DNA from: Bifidobacteriaceae bacterium
GTDB lineage: Bacteria > Actinomycetota > Actinomycetes > Actinomycetales > WQXJ01
Direction of reading: 5' to 3'
Length of the DNA stretch: 5,361 nt
Assembly (NCBI GenBank): GCA_031272565.1
Contig: JAISTN010000121.1
Span: forward strand, 1 to 5,361
Below are positions 1 to 5,361 of this stretch, one piece after another (the first letter of the stretch is position 1; each line of letters starts with the position of its first letter). The position numbers and the translations under genes are program-made. The notes under the pieces are model-generated. The model ran no database searches, was not told where the DNA came from, and saw nothing but the letters and a program-made list of their open reading frames with translations.

Positions 1-694
1 CAACGTCGGTGTGCATCGCCTTGACGTAACCGGCTGAAACCACTTCACTGTCACCCCAAACGCCCTCTTGCAGCAGGAGTTGCCCCAGCTTGGCCAGTTC
101 GGCAGTGGTGAGCTGCAAACCGTAGGCACCCAGCGTATGGCCTTGGGGGTCGGTGTTCCACCACGGGTTCAGAATGTGCAGCGGACCGAATAGGCGCGGC
201 ATCAGATAGGCCCGCAGCGTCATGCCGCTGACTTGTTCCACCACGCGGCTCAGCATGTAGGTGCAGGCGTTGGCATAGAAGAACTTGGTTCCCGGCGTGG
301 AGGTGACCTGGCCGCGGAAGAACAGTTCGGCCCAGTCGGTGGAGTCGACCACGTCCGGGTCTTCTTCCTGGAAGAAGGCATAGTCTTTGCCGCCGGCCAT
401 GTGGAGCAGGTCCCGCACGGTGATGGCCTCGGACCCAGGGGAGGCTACCGCCTGATACTGGGGCAGCAGGTTCAGCACGGTGTCGGTCAGGGCGAAGCGG
501 CCCTCATCAACGCACCGGCCTATGGCCACCGCGGTGAACGTCTTGGAGGCGGACCAAATGTGCACCCGGTCATCGGCCCGGAACCGGTGCTCGATGTCGC
601 CCTGGCCCTCCTGGTAGACATGGACCCCGTACACCCCCAACCGCCGTTCCCCACAGGTGAGGCGGAATTGGTCGAACAACGCTGCCTTTAGCAT
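1..694 (-). CDS. Beta-lactamase family serine hydrolase (partial, C-terminus missing)
   Basis: Reading the minus strand from the ATG at 694-692 gives 231 codons with no stop, running off the left edge. The serine hydrolase fold of class C beta-lactamases, DD-peptidases and related esterases is shown by a WSASKT segment (S48 to K51), which fits the SxxK nucleophile motif, and by YAN at 140-142, which fits the YxN motif. The LxD(T)xxxxLLP and ITVRDLLHMAGG segments (69-101) and the GAYGLQLTTAELAKLGQLLL segment (189-208) are also typical of the family. The third active-site motif (KTG/HxG) should lie in the missing part. There is no signal peptide or membrane segment, so this looks like a cytoplasmic member, and its substrate cannot be told; true beta-lactam resistance is not implied. 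No in-frame ATG, GTG or TTG was found in the roughly 80 bases upstream, which supports this start, though its ribosome binding site is weak. It is divergent from the secreted protein gene at 806. Confidence 0.88.
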   Translation of the reverse strand, partial: MLKAALFDQFRLTCGERRLGVYGVHVYQEGQGDIEHRFRADDRVHIWSASKTFTAVAIGRCVDEGRFALTDTVLNLLPQYQAVASPGSEAITVRDLLHMAGGKDYAFFQEEDPDVVDSTDWAELFFRGQVTSTPGTKFFYANACTYMLSRVVEQVSGMTLRAYLMPRLFGPLHILNPWWNTDPQGHTLGAYGLQLTTAELAKLGQLLLQEGVWGDSEVVSAGYVKAMHTDV

Positions 695-805
695 GGGTTT
701 GATTCTGCCATGAACGGGCCTTGATGACCCTTGCGGCCGGGGCTTGGCGGTGGGAAGCTTGTTTTGTTTCCCCCAATCCGGCCTTCTAGCCCCTAAGGAA
801 CCGAA
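695..805. promoter_or_regulatory. Divergent intergenic region, presumed to hold both promoters
   Basis: These 111 bases separate two genes transcribed away from each other, so promoters in both directions are expected here. I see no convincing -35/-10 pair on either strand. The middle holds a T-rich stretch (759-769) unlike the GC-rich surroundings, flanked by a short inverted repeat, GGGAA at 752-756 and TTCCC at 768-772, which could be an operator or chance. AAGGA at 795-799, six bases before the ATG at 806, is the ribosome binding site of the rightward gene. Confidence 0.4.
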
Positions 806-2002
806 ATGAAGAATGCAACGTTGCTTTCCCGTATCGCCAGTTCAGCCGTGTTGGCCCTGGCCCTGGCTGTCACCGCGGGCGGTGTGGCGGCAGCCGATCC
901 CATCAGTGAACTGCCTGGCATTGGCGGCACGGTGCAGGCCAGTGACGGCGGCTCCGTAGCCAACCTGTACCTGTCTTACGGGGACACGCCGTGCGAGGAC
1001 TCCACCCACACCGACCCTTCGACCGACCGCGGCTATGTGCCGCTCACCGCCGCGGGCACTTTCACGGTGGGTGAATACACTGAGGGCTGCTACTCGGTCA
1101 TGCTTTTCGGCTCGGCGGACTATGCGGCCGCCGTCCCGTTCCTGTACAACGGCCAGCTTGTCCCCGCCGCCAAGATTCAGGCCGGCACGCGCAACTTGGT
1201 CATCAAAGCGCCCACCAAGACAGCCGTCGCCCGGGTGGAGATCTACGGCCAGATCTTCGTTGGCCAGACCGTCCGGGCGCTGGTCTACGACTCGGTGCCA
1301 ATGCAGGTCGAGATCGAATACCAGTGGTTCCGGGGCACCAAGGCGGTGACGGCCCGCGGTTGGGAGCAGAGCTACACCATCACGGCGGCCGATGCCGGCC
1401 AGGACTTGGTCGCCAAAGTCTGGGTTACCAGCGCGATGGGTGAGGTGGTGAAGTACTCCAACCACGTCATAGTGCCCCAGATTCTGAGCCTCACCGGGGC
1501 CACCTTGAGTGGTAGCGCCAAGCCTGGGGGGACTTTGACGGTCTCGGCTACCACCACCCCAGCCGATGCCATCCTCTATTACCAGTGGTACGCCGATGGC
1601 AAGTACATGAGTTGGGCTCAGGGACCCACCTACGTGGTGAATGTCTTTGACCGGGGAGCGGACATTGTCTGCAAAGTGACGGGCTGGTCAGGGAACCAGG
1701 GTCCGCTGGTGAAGTACACCAACCACGTCATCATTGACGCGGGGCCGTACTTGGAGCAGCCGGTCATCGCGGCCACCTTCACCACCGGCACCGAGTTGTC
1801 TTACACGACCTCGTGGTCGCCCGGCGATGTCGATGTCACGGCCACTTGGTTTGCCAATGGCAAGGCGGTGCCGGCCAGCCCGTGGGGTGCCTTGACGGTC
1901 ACGAATGACACCTGGAGCGACATTGTGGTCAAGGTGACCTTGAGTGTGGATGGCTACGACCCGGTGGTGAAGTACTCGAATCACTCGTACCGCGCGGAGT
2001 AA
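806..2002 (+). CDS. Secreted protein with three tandem Ig-like repeats
   Basis: The 398-residue product begins with a classical Sec signal peptide: K2 and R9, a hydrophobic stretch around 11-24 and a likely cleavage near residue 30 (VAAA before DP). Residues about 38-137 look like a small beta-sandwich of the carboxypeptidase regulatory/prealbumin-like type (a GTV start, then GTFTVGEYTEGCYSVML), with C63 and C95 placed to form a disulfide. Residues about 141-395 are three repeats of roughly 86 residues with an Ig-like pattern: YQW or ATW near the middle (172, 259, 346), then a DxxxDIVxKV-type strand, then VKY(S/T)NH at 215, 302 and 388. No sortase motif, C-terminal membrane anchor or catalytic motif is seen, so it is probably released or held non-covalently at the cell surface, perhaps for adhesion or binding; that role is inference. 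The AAGGA site at 795-799 supports the ATG. I do not recognise a named family for the whole protein. Confidence 0.85.
   Translation: MKNATLLSRIASSAVLALALAVTAGGVAAADPISELPGIGGTVQASDGGSVANLYLSYGDTPCEDSTHTDPSTDRGYVPLTAAGTFTVGEYTEGCYSVMLFGSADYAAAVPFLYNGQLVPAAKIQAGTRNLVIKAPTKTAVARVEIYGQIFVGQTVRALVYDSVPMQVEIEYQWFRGTKAVTARGWEQSYTITAADAGQDLVAKVWVTSAMGEVVKYSNHVIVPQILSLTGATLSGSAKPGGTLTVSATTTPADAILYYQWYADGKYMSWAQGPTYVVNVFDRGADIVCKVTGWSGNQGPLVKYTNHVIIDAGPYLEQPVIAATFTTGTELSYTTSWSPGDVDVTATWFANGKAVPASPWGALTVTNDTWSDIVVKVTLSVDGYDPVVKYSNHSYRAE
1226..1990 (+). repeat. Three tandem Ig-like protein repeats
   Basis: Residues about 141-221, 226-309 and 317-395 of the secreted protein align by eye. The YQW/ATW anchors are about 87 residues apart, and the closing VKYSNH, VKYTNH and VKYSNH motifs lie 87 and 86 residues apart (DNA at 1448, 1709 and 1967). 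At the DNA level the first two motif sites differ by a single base over 23 bases (1448-1470 and 1709-1731), while the repeats are otherwise well diverged. The third repeat is the most divergent, with ATWF in place of YQWF/YQWY. Confidence 0.75.
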
Positions 2003-2049
2003 GCGGGGGCGTAGGCCCGCTAACCTTGAGGGTTGGTGGTTGGCCAACC
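2002..2049. other. Short inverted repeats between the secreted protein gene and gnd
   Basis: Just after the stop codon, AGCGGG (2002-2007) can pair with CCCGCT (2016-2021) across an 8-base loop. Further on is a perfect 12-base palindrome, GGTTGGCCAACC (2038-2049), whose right half could instead pair with GGTTGG at 2031-2036. There is no T-run, so an intrinsic terminator is possible but weakly supported. The palindrome could equally be an operator upstream of gnd. The rest of the 82-base spacer shows only the gnd ribosome binding site. Confidence 0.3.
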
Positions 2050-2070
2050 GGCCGCCGCCAACGTCGCTGC

Positions 2071-2077
2071 AAGGAGG
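2071..2077 (+). promoter_or_regulatory. Ribosome binding site of gnd (decides the start)
   Basis: AAGGAGG lies seven bases before the ATG at 2085. A longer reading from a TTG at 2040 is open, but it would put this near-perfect Shine-Dalgarno sequence inside the coding region and add 15 residues with no family counterpart. The ATG at 2085 is therefore the better start. Confidence 0.85.
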
Positions 2078-2084
2078 AACCGCC

Positions 2085-3551
2085 ATGGCGGACGCTGCCT
2101 ATGTCCATCCGACTCCGCTGGCCCAGGTTGGCGTCACGGGCTTGGCCGTCATGGGGCGGAACCTGGCGCGCAACCTGGCTCGGCACGGCTACACCGTGGC
2201 TCTCCACAACCGCAGTTGGGACAAGACCCGGGCTCTGTTGGACCAGTTTGGCCATGAGGGCCACTTCTTGGCCGGCCGCACCATGGCGGAGTTTGTGGCG
2301 GAGATTGACCATCCCCGGGTGGTGATTGTGATGGTCAAGGCGGGCCAGGCGACGGATGACGTGATCGCCGAGTTGGTCCCGCTGCTGGCCCCGGGCGACA
2401 TCATTGTCGATGCCGGCAACGCCCACTTCCCGGATACCCGCCGCCGTGAGCGTGAACTGACCGCCCTGGGCTTACGGTTTGTAGGCACGGGCGTGTCTGG
2501 GGGTGAGGAGGGCGCGCTGGAGGGGCCGTCCATCATGCCGGGCGGTTCGGCCGAGGCCTATCAACTGCTGGGGCCCATGCTGGAAACGATCGCGGCCCAG
2601 GTGGACGGGACGCCTTGCTGCACTCACATTGGGCCCGATGGCGCGGGTCACTTTGTCAAGATGGTCCACAACGGCATCGAGTATGCGGACATGCAGTTAA
2701 TTTCTGAGGCTTACGACCTGCTGCGCCAGGGCTTGGGGGCCGGCGCGGCCGAACTGGCGGAGGTCTTTGCCGATTGGAACCAGGGCGTGTTGGAATCCTA
2801 TCTGATTGAGATCACGGCGGAGGTGCTGCGGCACACCGACCCGGCCACCGGGCAGGCTTTTGTCGACATTGTGCTGGATCAGGCGGGCCAGAAGGGCACG
2901 GGCCGCTGGACGGTCCAAAGCGCCCTGGACCTGGGTGTGCCGGTGACCGGCATTGCGGAGGCCACCTTTGCCCGCAGCCTGTCTGGCGGGGTGGCGCAAA
3001 GGCAGGCCGGCGCGGCGCTGCCGGGGCACACCAACCAGCCGCCGTTGGCGGGCGAACACCACCGGCGGGACTTTATCGAACAGGTCCGCCAGGCCCTGTA
3101 TGCCTCGAAGATTGTGGCCTATTCGCAGGGGTTGGAGCAGGTGGCGGCGGCCTCGGCGGAATATGGCTGGACGGTTGACCGGGGGGCGTTGGCCCGGATT
3201 TGGCGCGGCGGCTGCATCATCCGGGCCCGCTTCTTGAACCGCATCACCGAAGCCTATGAACGTAACCCGGAGTTGCCGTTGCTGCTGGCCGATCCGTATT
3301 TCTTCAAGGAGGTCACGGGCGCCGTGCCGGCTTGGCGGGCGGTGGTCAGTTGGGCCGCCCAGGCGGGGGTGCCGGTGCCGGCTTTCGCTTCCTCCCTGGC
3401 CTACTATGACGCGATCCGGGCGCCGCGCCTGCCGGCCGCGTTGATCCAGGCGCAGCGGGACTTCTTTGGCGCGCATACTTATCAACGGACGGACCGCCCG
3501 GGAGTGTTCCACACCGACTGGTCGGGGTCGCGGGCGGAGCAGGCGGTCTGA
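2085..3551 (+). CDS. gnd: 6-phosphogluconate dehydrogenase, decarboxylating (NADP+)
   Basis: The 488-residue cytoplasmic enzyme converts 6-phosphogluconate and NADP+ to ribulose 5-phosphate, CO2 and NADPH in the oxidative pentose phosphate pathway. The N-terminal Rossmann domain has the VTGLAVMGRNLARN dinucleotide fingerprint (residues 17-30), followed by H-N-R-S (41-44), where Asn-Arg-Ser marks NADP preference. The substrate region has GTGVSGGEEGALEGPSIMPGG (134-154, key S138 and the two glycines after it) and VKMVHNGIEY (191-200), with K192 and E199 matching the catalytic Lys183/Glu190 pair of the sheep enzyme. The C-terminal tail keeps QRDFFGAHTY, with R458 and H464 matching sheep Arg446/His452, and GVFHTDW. 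The length is somewhat above the 468 residues of the E. coli enzyme. The usual DGGN reads DAGN here (109-112), a mild change. After HTDW there is a short extra tail, and the TGA stop overlaps the first copy of the downstream repeat. Confidence 0.97.
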   Translation: MADAAYVHPTPLAQVGVTGLAVMGRNLARNLARHGYTVALHNRSWDKTRALLDQFGHEGHFLAGRTMAEFVAEIDHPRVVIVMVKAGQATDDVIAELVPLLAPGDIIVDAGNAHFPDTRRRERELTALGLRFVGTGVSGGEEGALEGPSIMPGGSAEAYQLLGPMLETIAAQVDGTPCCTHIGPDGAGHFVKMVHNGIEYADMQLISEAYDLLRQGLGAGAAELAEVFADWNQGVLESYLIEITAEVLRHTDPATGQAFVDIVLDQAGQKGTGRWTVQSALDLGVPVTGIAEATFARSLSGGVAQRQAGAALPGHTNQPPLAGEHHRRDFIEQVRQALYASKIVAYSQGLEQVAAASAEYGWTVDRGALARIWRGGCIIRARFLNRITEAYERNPELPLLLADPYFFKEVTGAVPAWRAVVSWAAQAGVPVPAFASSLAYYDAIRAPRLPAALIQAQRDFFGAHTYQRTDRPGVFHTDWSGSRAEQAV

Positions 3552-3710
3552 GCCCGGATCCACCGATTCTCAGCTACTGAGCAGCCCCATCTGGGCCCGC
3601 TGGCGGCGTTGGCGACGCTCAGCAGGCCTCCAGCCTGCCATCGCGTCGCCATCTTGCCACCACACCCACCTGGCGCTGCTCACCACGCCGATAATCGGTG
3701 GATCAGGGCT
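3551..3710. repeat. 160-base imperfect palindrome with 18-base terminal inverted repeats (MITE-like or REP-like)
   Basis: The left end AGCCCGGATCCACCGATT (3551-3568) is the reverse complement of 3693-3710 with one mismatch in 18. The similarity continues inward. TGAGCAGC (3578-3585) pairs with GCTGCTCA (3675-3682). The stretches 3586-3609 and 3652-3674 match partially (about 13 of 19 by eye). TGGCGACGC (3610-3618) pairs exactly with 3643-3651, and GCAGGC (3622-3627) with GCCTGC (3633-3638) around a CTCCA loop. The whole element could therefore fold into one long hairpin. It encodes no credible protein. The dinucleotide TG flanks both ends (3549-3550 and 3711-3712), which may be a short target duplication or part of the repeat. 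Candidates are a MITE remnant, a complex intergenic palindrome, or a structured RNA ending the gnd transcript. Confidence 0.7.
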
Positions 3711-3726
3711 TGAGCCCGGATCCACC
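3697..3726. repeat. 30-base near-perfect palindrome (repeat unit)
   Basis: GGTGGATC (3697-3704) pairs with GATCCACC (3719-3726) and GGGCT (3706-3710) with AGCCC (3713-3717), with one A/G mismatch and TG at the centre. In RNA this is a hairpin of about 12 pairs with a UUGA loop. Its left half is the right end of the 160-base element. Its right half belongs to a 16-base direct copy (3711-3726) of TGAGCCCGGATCCACC at 3549-3564. It lacks a T-run, so it is only a possible gnd terminator. Confidence 0.75.
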
Positions 3727-3772
3727 CTGCGGGTTCGCCCAGAGTGAACGCCCCTCCTCGGCCTGGGGTGGG

Positions 3773-3815
3773 CCCGGTGGATCCCGGCTAAGGTAGACGG
3801 GCCGGACCCACCGGG
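3773..3815. repeat. Second palindromic unit upstream of putP
   Basis: CCCGGTGG (3773-3780) pairs with CCACCGGG (3808-3815) and CCGGC (3784-3788) with GCCGG (3801-3805), separated by a small internal loop and closed by a 12-base loop. This gives a strong GC-rich hairpin ending 15 bases before the putP ribosome binding site. Its left arm GGTGGATCCCGGCT (3776-3789) is the reverse complement of the AGCCCGGATCCACC repeat with one mismatch, so it belongs to the same family as the copies at 3549, 3693 and 3711. No T-run follows. It might affect putP mRNA or simply be another repeat copy. The rest of the 3552-3843 spacer (3727-3772, 3816-3830) shows nothing I can name, and no clear promoter. Confidence 0.65.
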
Positions 3816-3830
3816 ACCCCCAACCTGCGC

Positions 3831-3835
3831 AAGGA
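3831..3835 (+). promoter_or_regulatory. Ribosome binding site of putP
   Basis: AAGGA sits eight bases before the GTG at 3844 and supports that non-ATG start. The first residues predicted from it line up with the N-terminus of known PutP proteins. Confidence 0.75.
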
Positions 3836-3843
3836 TTTTCTCA

Positions 3844-5340
3844 GTGCTGACCAATCACGCGGCTTGGACCGCCACCGCCATTGTCATCTACTTCGCCATG
3901 ATGCTGTTCATCGGCTACCGGGCTTATCGCAGTACCGGCGACTTGGGCGATTACATGTTGGGCGGCCGGCGCCTGCCACCGGGGGTGGCGGCCCTGTCCG
4001 CCGGGGCGGCCGACATGTCCGGCTGGCTGCTGATGGGCCTGCCCGGGGCGTTGTATGCCACCGGCCTGGTTGAGGCTTGGATCGCCATCGGGCTGACTGT
4101 GGGTGCGTGGCTGAACTGGCGCTTCACCGCCCCCCGGTTGCGTTCCTACACCGAGGTGGCCGGCAACGCCATCACCATTCCGTCCTTCCTGGGCAACCGG
4201 CTGCGGGACGGCTCCAACGCCCTGCGGATTGCCAGCGGCATCATTGTGCTGGTCTATTTCACGTTCTACGTGTCTTCCGGCATGACGGCCGGTGGCACCT
4301 TCTTCGAATCGACCTTCGGCATCAACCCGGTGTGGGGCGTGGTGCTGGTGGGCGGCATCACCCTGTTATATACGTTGTTTGGCGGCTTCTTGGCTGCCAC
4401 CTGGACCGATGTGGCCCAAGGCCTGTTGATGATGGCGGCTTTGGTGGCGGTGCCGGTGATTGTGATTGTAAAACTGGGCGGGCCGGGCGCCATCGGCGAC
4501 GCCCTGGCGGCCTTCGATGCCACCCATGGGGCGCACCACCTCTCGCTGTTTGGGGGGGCGACCGTGCTGGGCGTGATCTCGGCTGTGGCTTGGGGGCTGG
4601 GCTACTTTGGCCAGCCGCACATCATTGTGCGGTTCATGGCCTTGCGCTCGCCCCGCGAGGCCAAGCTGGGCCGGCGGATCGGCATCGGCTGGATGGTGCT
4701 GTCAGCGGCCGGGGCGGTGGCGGCCGGCGTGATGGGCGTGGCCTACTTTGCCCCGGACGTGCTGGCCAATGAAGAAACTGTCTTCTTGGCCTTGGCGCAG
4801 GACCTGTTCCACCCGCTGCTGGCCGGTTTTGTCCTGGCGGCCGTGCTGGCGGCCATCATGTCGACCATGTCGTCCCAGTTGGTGGTCAGTTCTTCGGCTC
4901 TGGTGGTGGACCTGTTCAAGCTGACCGGGCGGACGCTGTCCGCCAAACGCGAGGTGGTGTTTGGCCGCCTGGCGGTGCTGGGTGTGGCGGCGGTGGCGGC
5001 GGTGTTGTCACTGGCGGCCTCGAAGACGATTCTGAAAATGGTGGCGTTTGCCTGGGCCGGGTTTGGCGCCTCGTTTGGCCCCATCATCATTCTGTCGCTG
5101 TATTGGAAGCGCCTGACCCGGTGGGGTGCCCTGGCTGGTTTGGTGACGGGCGCGGTGACGGTACTGGTGTGGGGCAATATCGAGGTGTTGTCGGGGCATT
5201 TGTATGAGATTGTGCCGGGCTTCTGTCTAAACCTGCTGGTGGCGGTGATCGTGTCCTTGGCCAGCCCGGCCCCGACCGCAGGGGTAGTTGAGGAATTCGA
5301 GCAGGCCAAAGCCGCCGCCAAGGCCGCCCCTTCGGCATAG
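3844..5340 (+). CDS. putP: Sodium/proline symporter
   Basis: The 498-residue membrane protein belongs to the solute:sodium symporter family (SSF) and imports proline with Na+, either as nutrient or as compatible solute. It is nearly the same length as E. coli PutP (502) and recognisably similar throughout: YMLGGRRLPP (37-46), LSAGAADMSGWLLMGLPGA (51-69), AWIAIGLTVGAWLNW (78-92), GGFLAATWTD (180-189), WGLGYFGQPHI (250-260), LAAIMSTMSSQL (335-346), YAWAGFGAAFGP-like AFAWAGFGASFGP (401-413) and LYEIVPGF (453-460). D57, S59 and G60 match Asp55, Ser57 and Gly58, and S340/T341 match the same-numbered Na+ site residues of E. coli PutP, so the Na+ site looks intact. Hydrophobic segments across the length fit the expected 13 helices, with a short alanine-rich cytoplasmic tail. 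No putA or proline-catabolic gene is in view. The start is GTG with AAGGA at 3831-3835. Proline is the best substrate assignment, though close SSF relatives can differ. Confidence 0.95.
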   Translation: MLTNHAAWTATAIVIYFAMMLFIGYRAYRSTGDLGDYMLGGRRLPPGVAALSAGAADMSGWLLMGLPGALYATGLVEAWIAIGLTVGAWLNWRFTAPRLRSYTEVAGNAITIPSFLGNRLRDGSNALRIASGIIVLVYFTFYVSSGMTAGGTFFESTFGINPVWGVVLVGGITLLYTLFGGFLAATWTDVAQGLLMMAALVAVPVIVIVKLGGPGAIGDALAAFDATHGAHHLSLFGGATVLGVISAVAWGLGYFGQPHIIVRFMALRSPREAKLGRRIGIGWMVLSAAGAVAAGVMGVAYFAPDVLANEETVFLALAQDLFHPLLAGFVLAAVLAAIMSTMSSQLVVSSSALVVDLFKLTGRTLSAKREVVFGRLAVLGVAAVAAVLSLAASKTILKMVAFAWAGFGASFGPIIILSLYWKRLTRWGALAGLVTGAVTVLVWGNIEVLSGHLYEIVPGFCLNLLVAVIVSLASPAPTAGVVEEFEQAKAAAKAAPSA

Positions 5341-5344
5341 GAGC

Positions 5345-5361
5345 AGATCGGAAGAGCACAC
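5345..5361 (+). other. Illumina TruSeq adapter remnant (not genomic)
   Basis: AGATCGGAAGAGCACAC, the last 17 bases, is identical to the start of the standard Illumina TruSeq read-1 adapter. It begins four bases after the putP stop codon, so putP itself is unaffected. Read on the minus strand it gives the artefact peptide start MLFRS. Genomic sequence ends at about 5344. Confidence 0.96.

Noticed and set aside
233..691. Open plus-strand frame of 152 codons at the left
   Set aside because: It is antisense to the serine hydrolase, whose SxxK and YxN motifs are clear on the minus strand.
1..694. Antibiotic-resistance beta-lactamase
   Set aside because: The family motifs fit, but the protein has no signal peptide and resembles general cytoplasmic serine hydrolases; resistance cannot be claimed from the fragment.
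842..1465. Open minus-strand frame of 207 codons opposite the secreted protein gene
   Set aside because: The plus-strand frame has a signal peptide, a ribosome binding site and repeat structure; the antisense product has a composition typical of a shadow.
2040..2084. Longer gnd reading from a TTG at 2040
   Set aside because: The AAGGAGG site at 2071-2077 is perfectly placed for the ATG at 2085, and the added residues have no family counterpart.
2697..3563. Open minus-strand frame of 288 codons opposite gnd
   Set aside because: It lies wholly antisense to a confidently identified gnd, its protein is low-complexity, rich in R, P, G and Q, with no recognisable domain, and such shadows are common in GC-rich DNA.
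3570..3854. Open minus-strand frame of 94 codons across the gnd-putP spacer
   Set aside because: It is the translation of the palindromic repeats, overlaps the putP start, and shows no domain; a coding role is unlikely.
4743..5321. Open minus-strand frame of 192 codons opposite putP
   Set aside because: It is antisense to conserved helices of PutP and has a shadow-like composition.

Overview
This is a GC-rich window whose style suggests a high-GC actinobacterium: strong third-position G/C, clear AAGGA/AAGGAGG ribosome binding sites, a GTG start, and a secreted protein built of Ig-like repeats of a kind I associate with Actinobacteria. The taxonomic call is inference from style. The window is the end of an assembled contig, because the last 17 bases match the Illumina TruSeq adapter and are not genomic.

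Layout from left to right: (1) positions 1-694, minus strand, a cytoplasmic-looking serine hydrolase of the beta-lactamase/penicillin-binding family, cut by the left edge. (2) 695-805, a 111-base divergent intergenic region. (3) 806-2002, plus strand, a secreted 398-residue protein with a signal peptide, a small N-terminal beta domain and three tandem Ig-like repeats, each ending in a distinctive VKY(S/T)NH motif. (4) 2003-2084, a short spacer with small inverted repeats. (5) 2085-3551, plus strand, gnd, the decarboxylating 6-phosphogluconate dehydrogenase of the pentose phosphate pathway. (6) 3552-3843, a non-coding spacer crowded with inverted repeats: a 160-base imperfect palindrome with 18-base terminal arms, then two further palindromic units with the same GGTGGATC-type arms. 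(7) 3844-5340, plus strand, putP, a sodium/proline symporter. (8) 5345-5361, adapter sequence.

The four genes do not form an obvious pathway. The three rightward genes are co-directional but separated by 82 and 292 bases, each with its own ribosome binding site, so they are probably separate transcription units or loosely linked ones. gnd makes NADPH and ribulose 5-phosphate, putP imports proline, and the secreted protein probably acts outside the cell. No defence system, CRISPR array, RNA gene or complete transposon is visible. The least ordinary part is the palindromic repeat cluster between gnd and putP, whose first copy starts inside the gnd stop codon. It looks like a small non-autonomous element or a REP-like repeat cluster and is the best candidate here for something undescribed.
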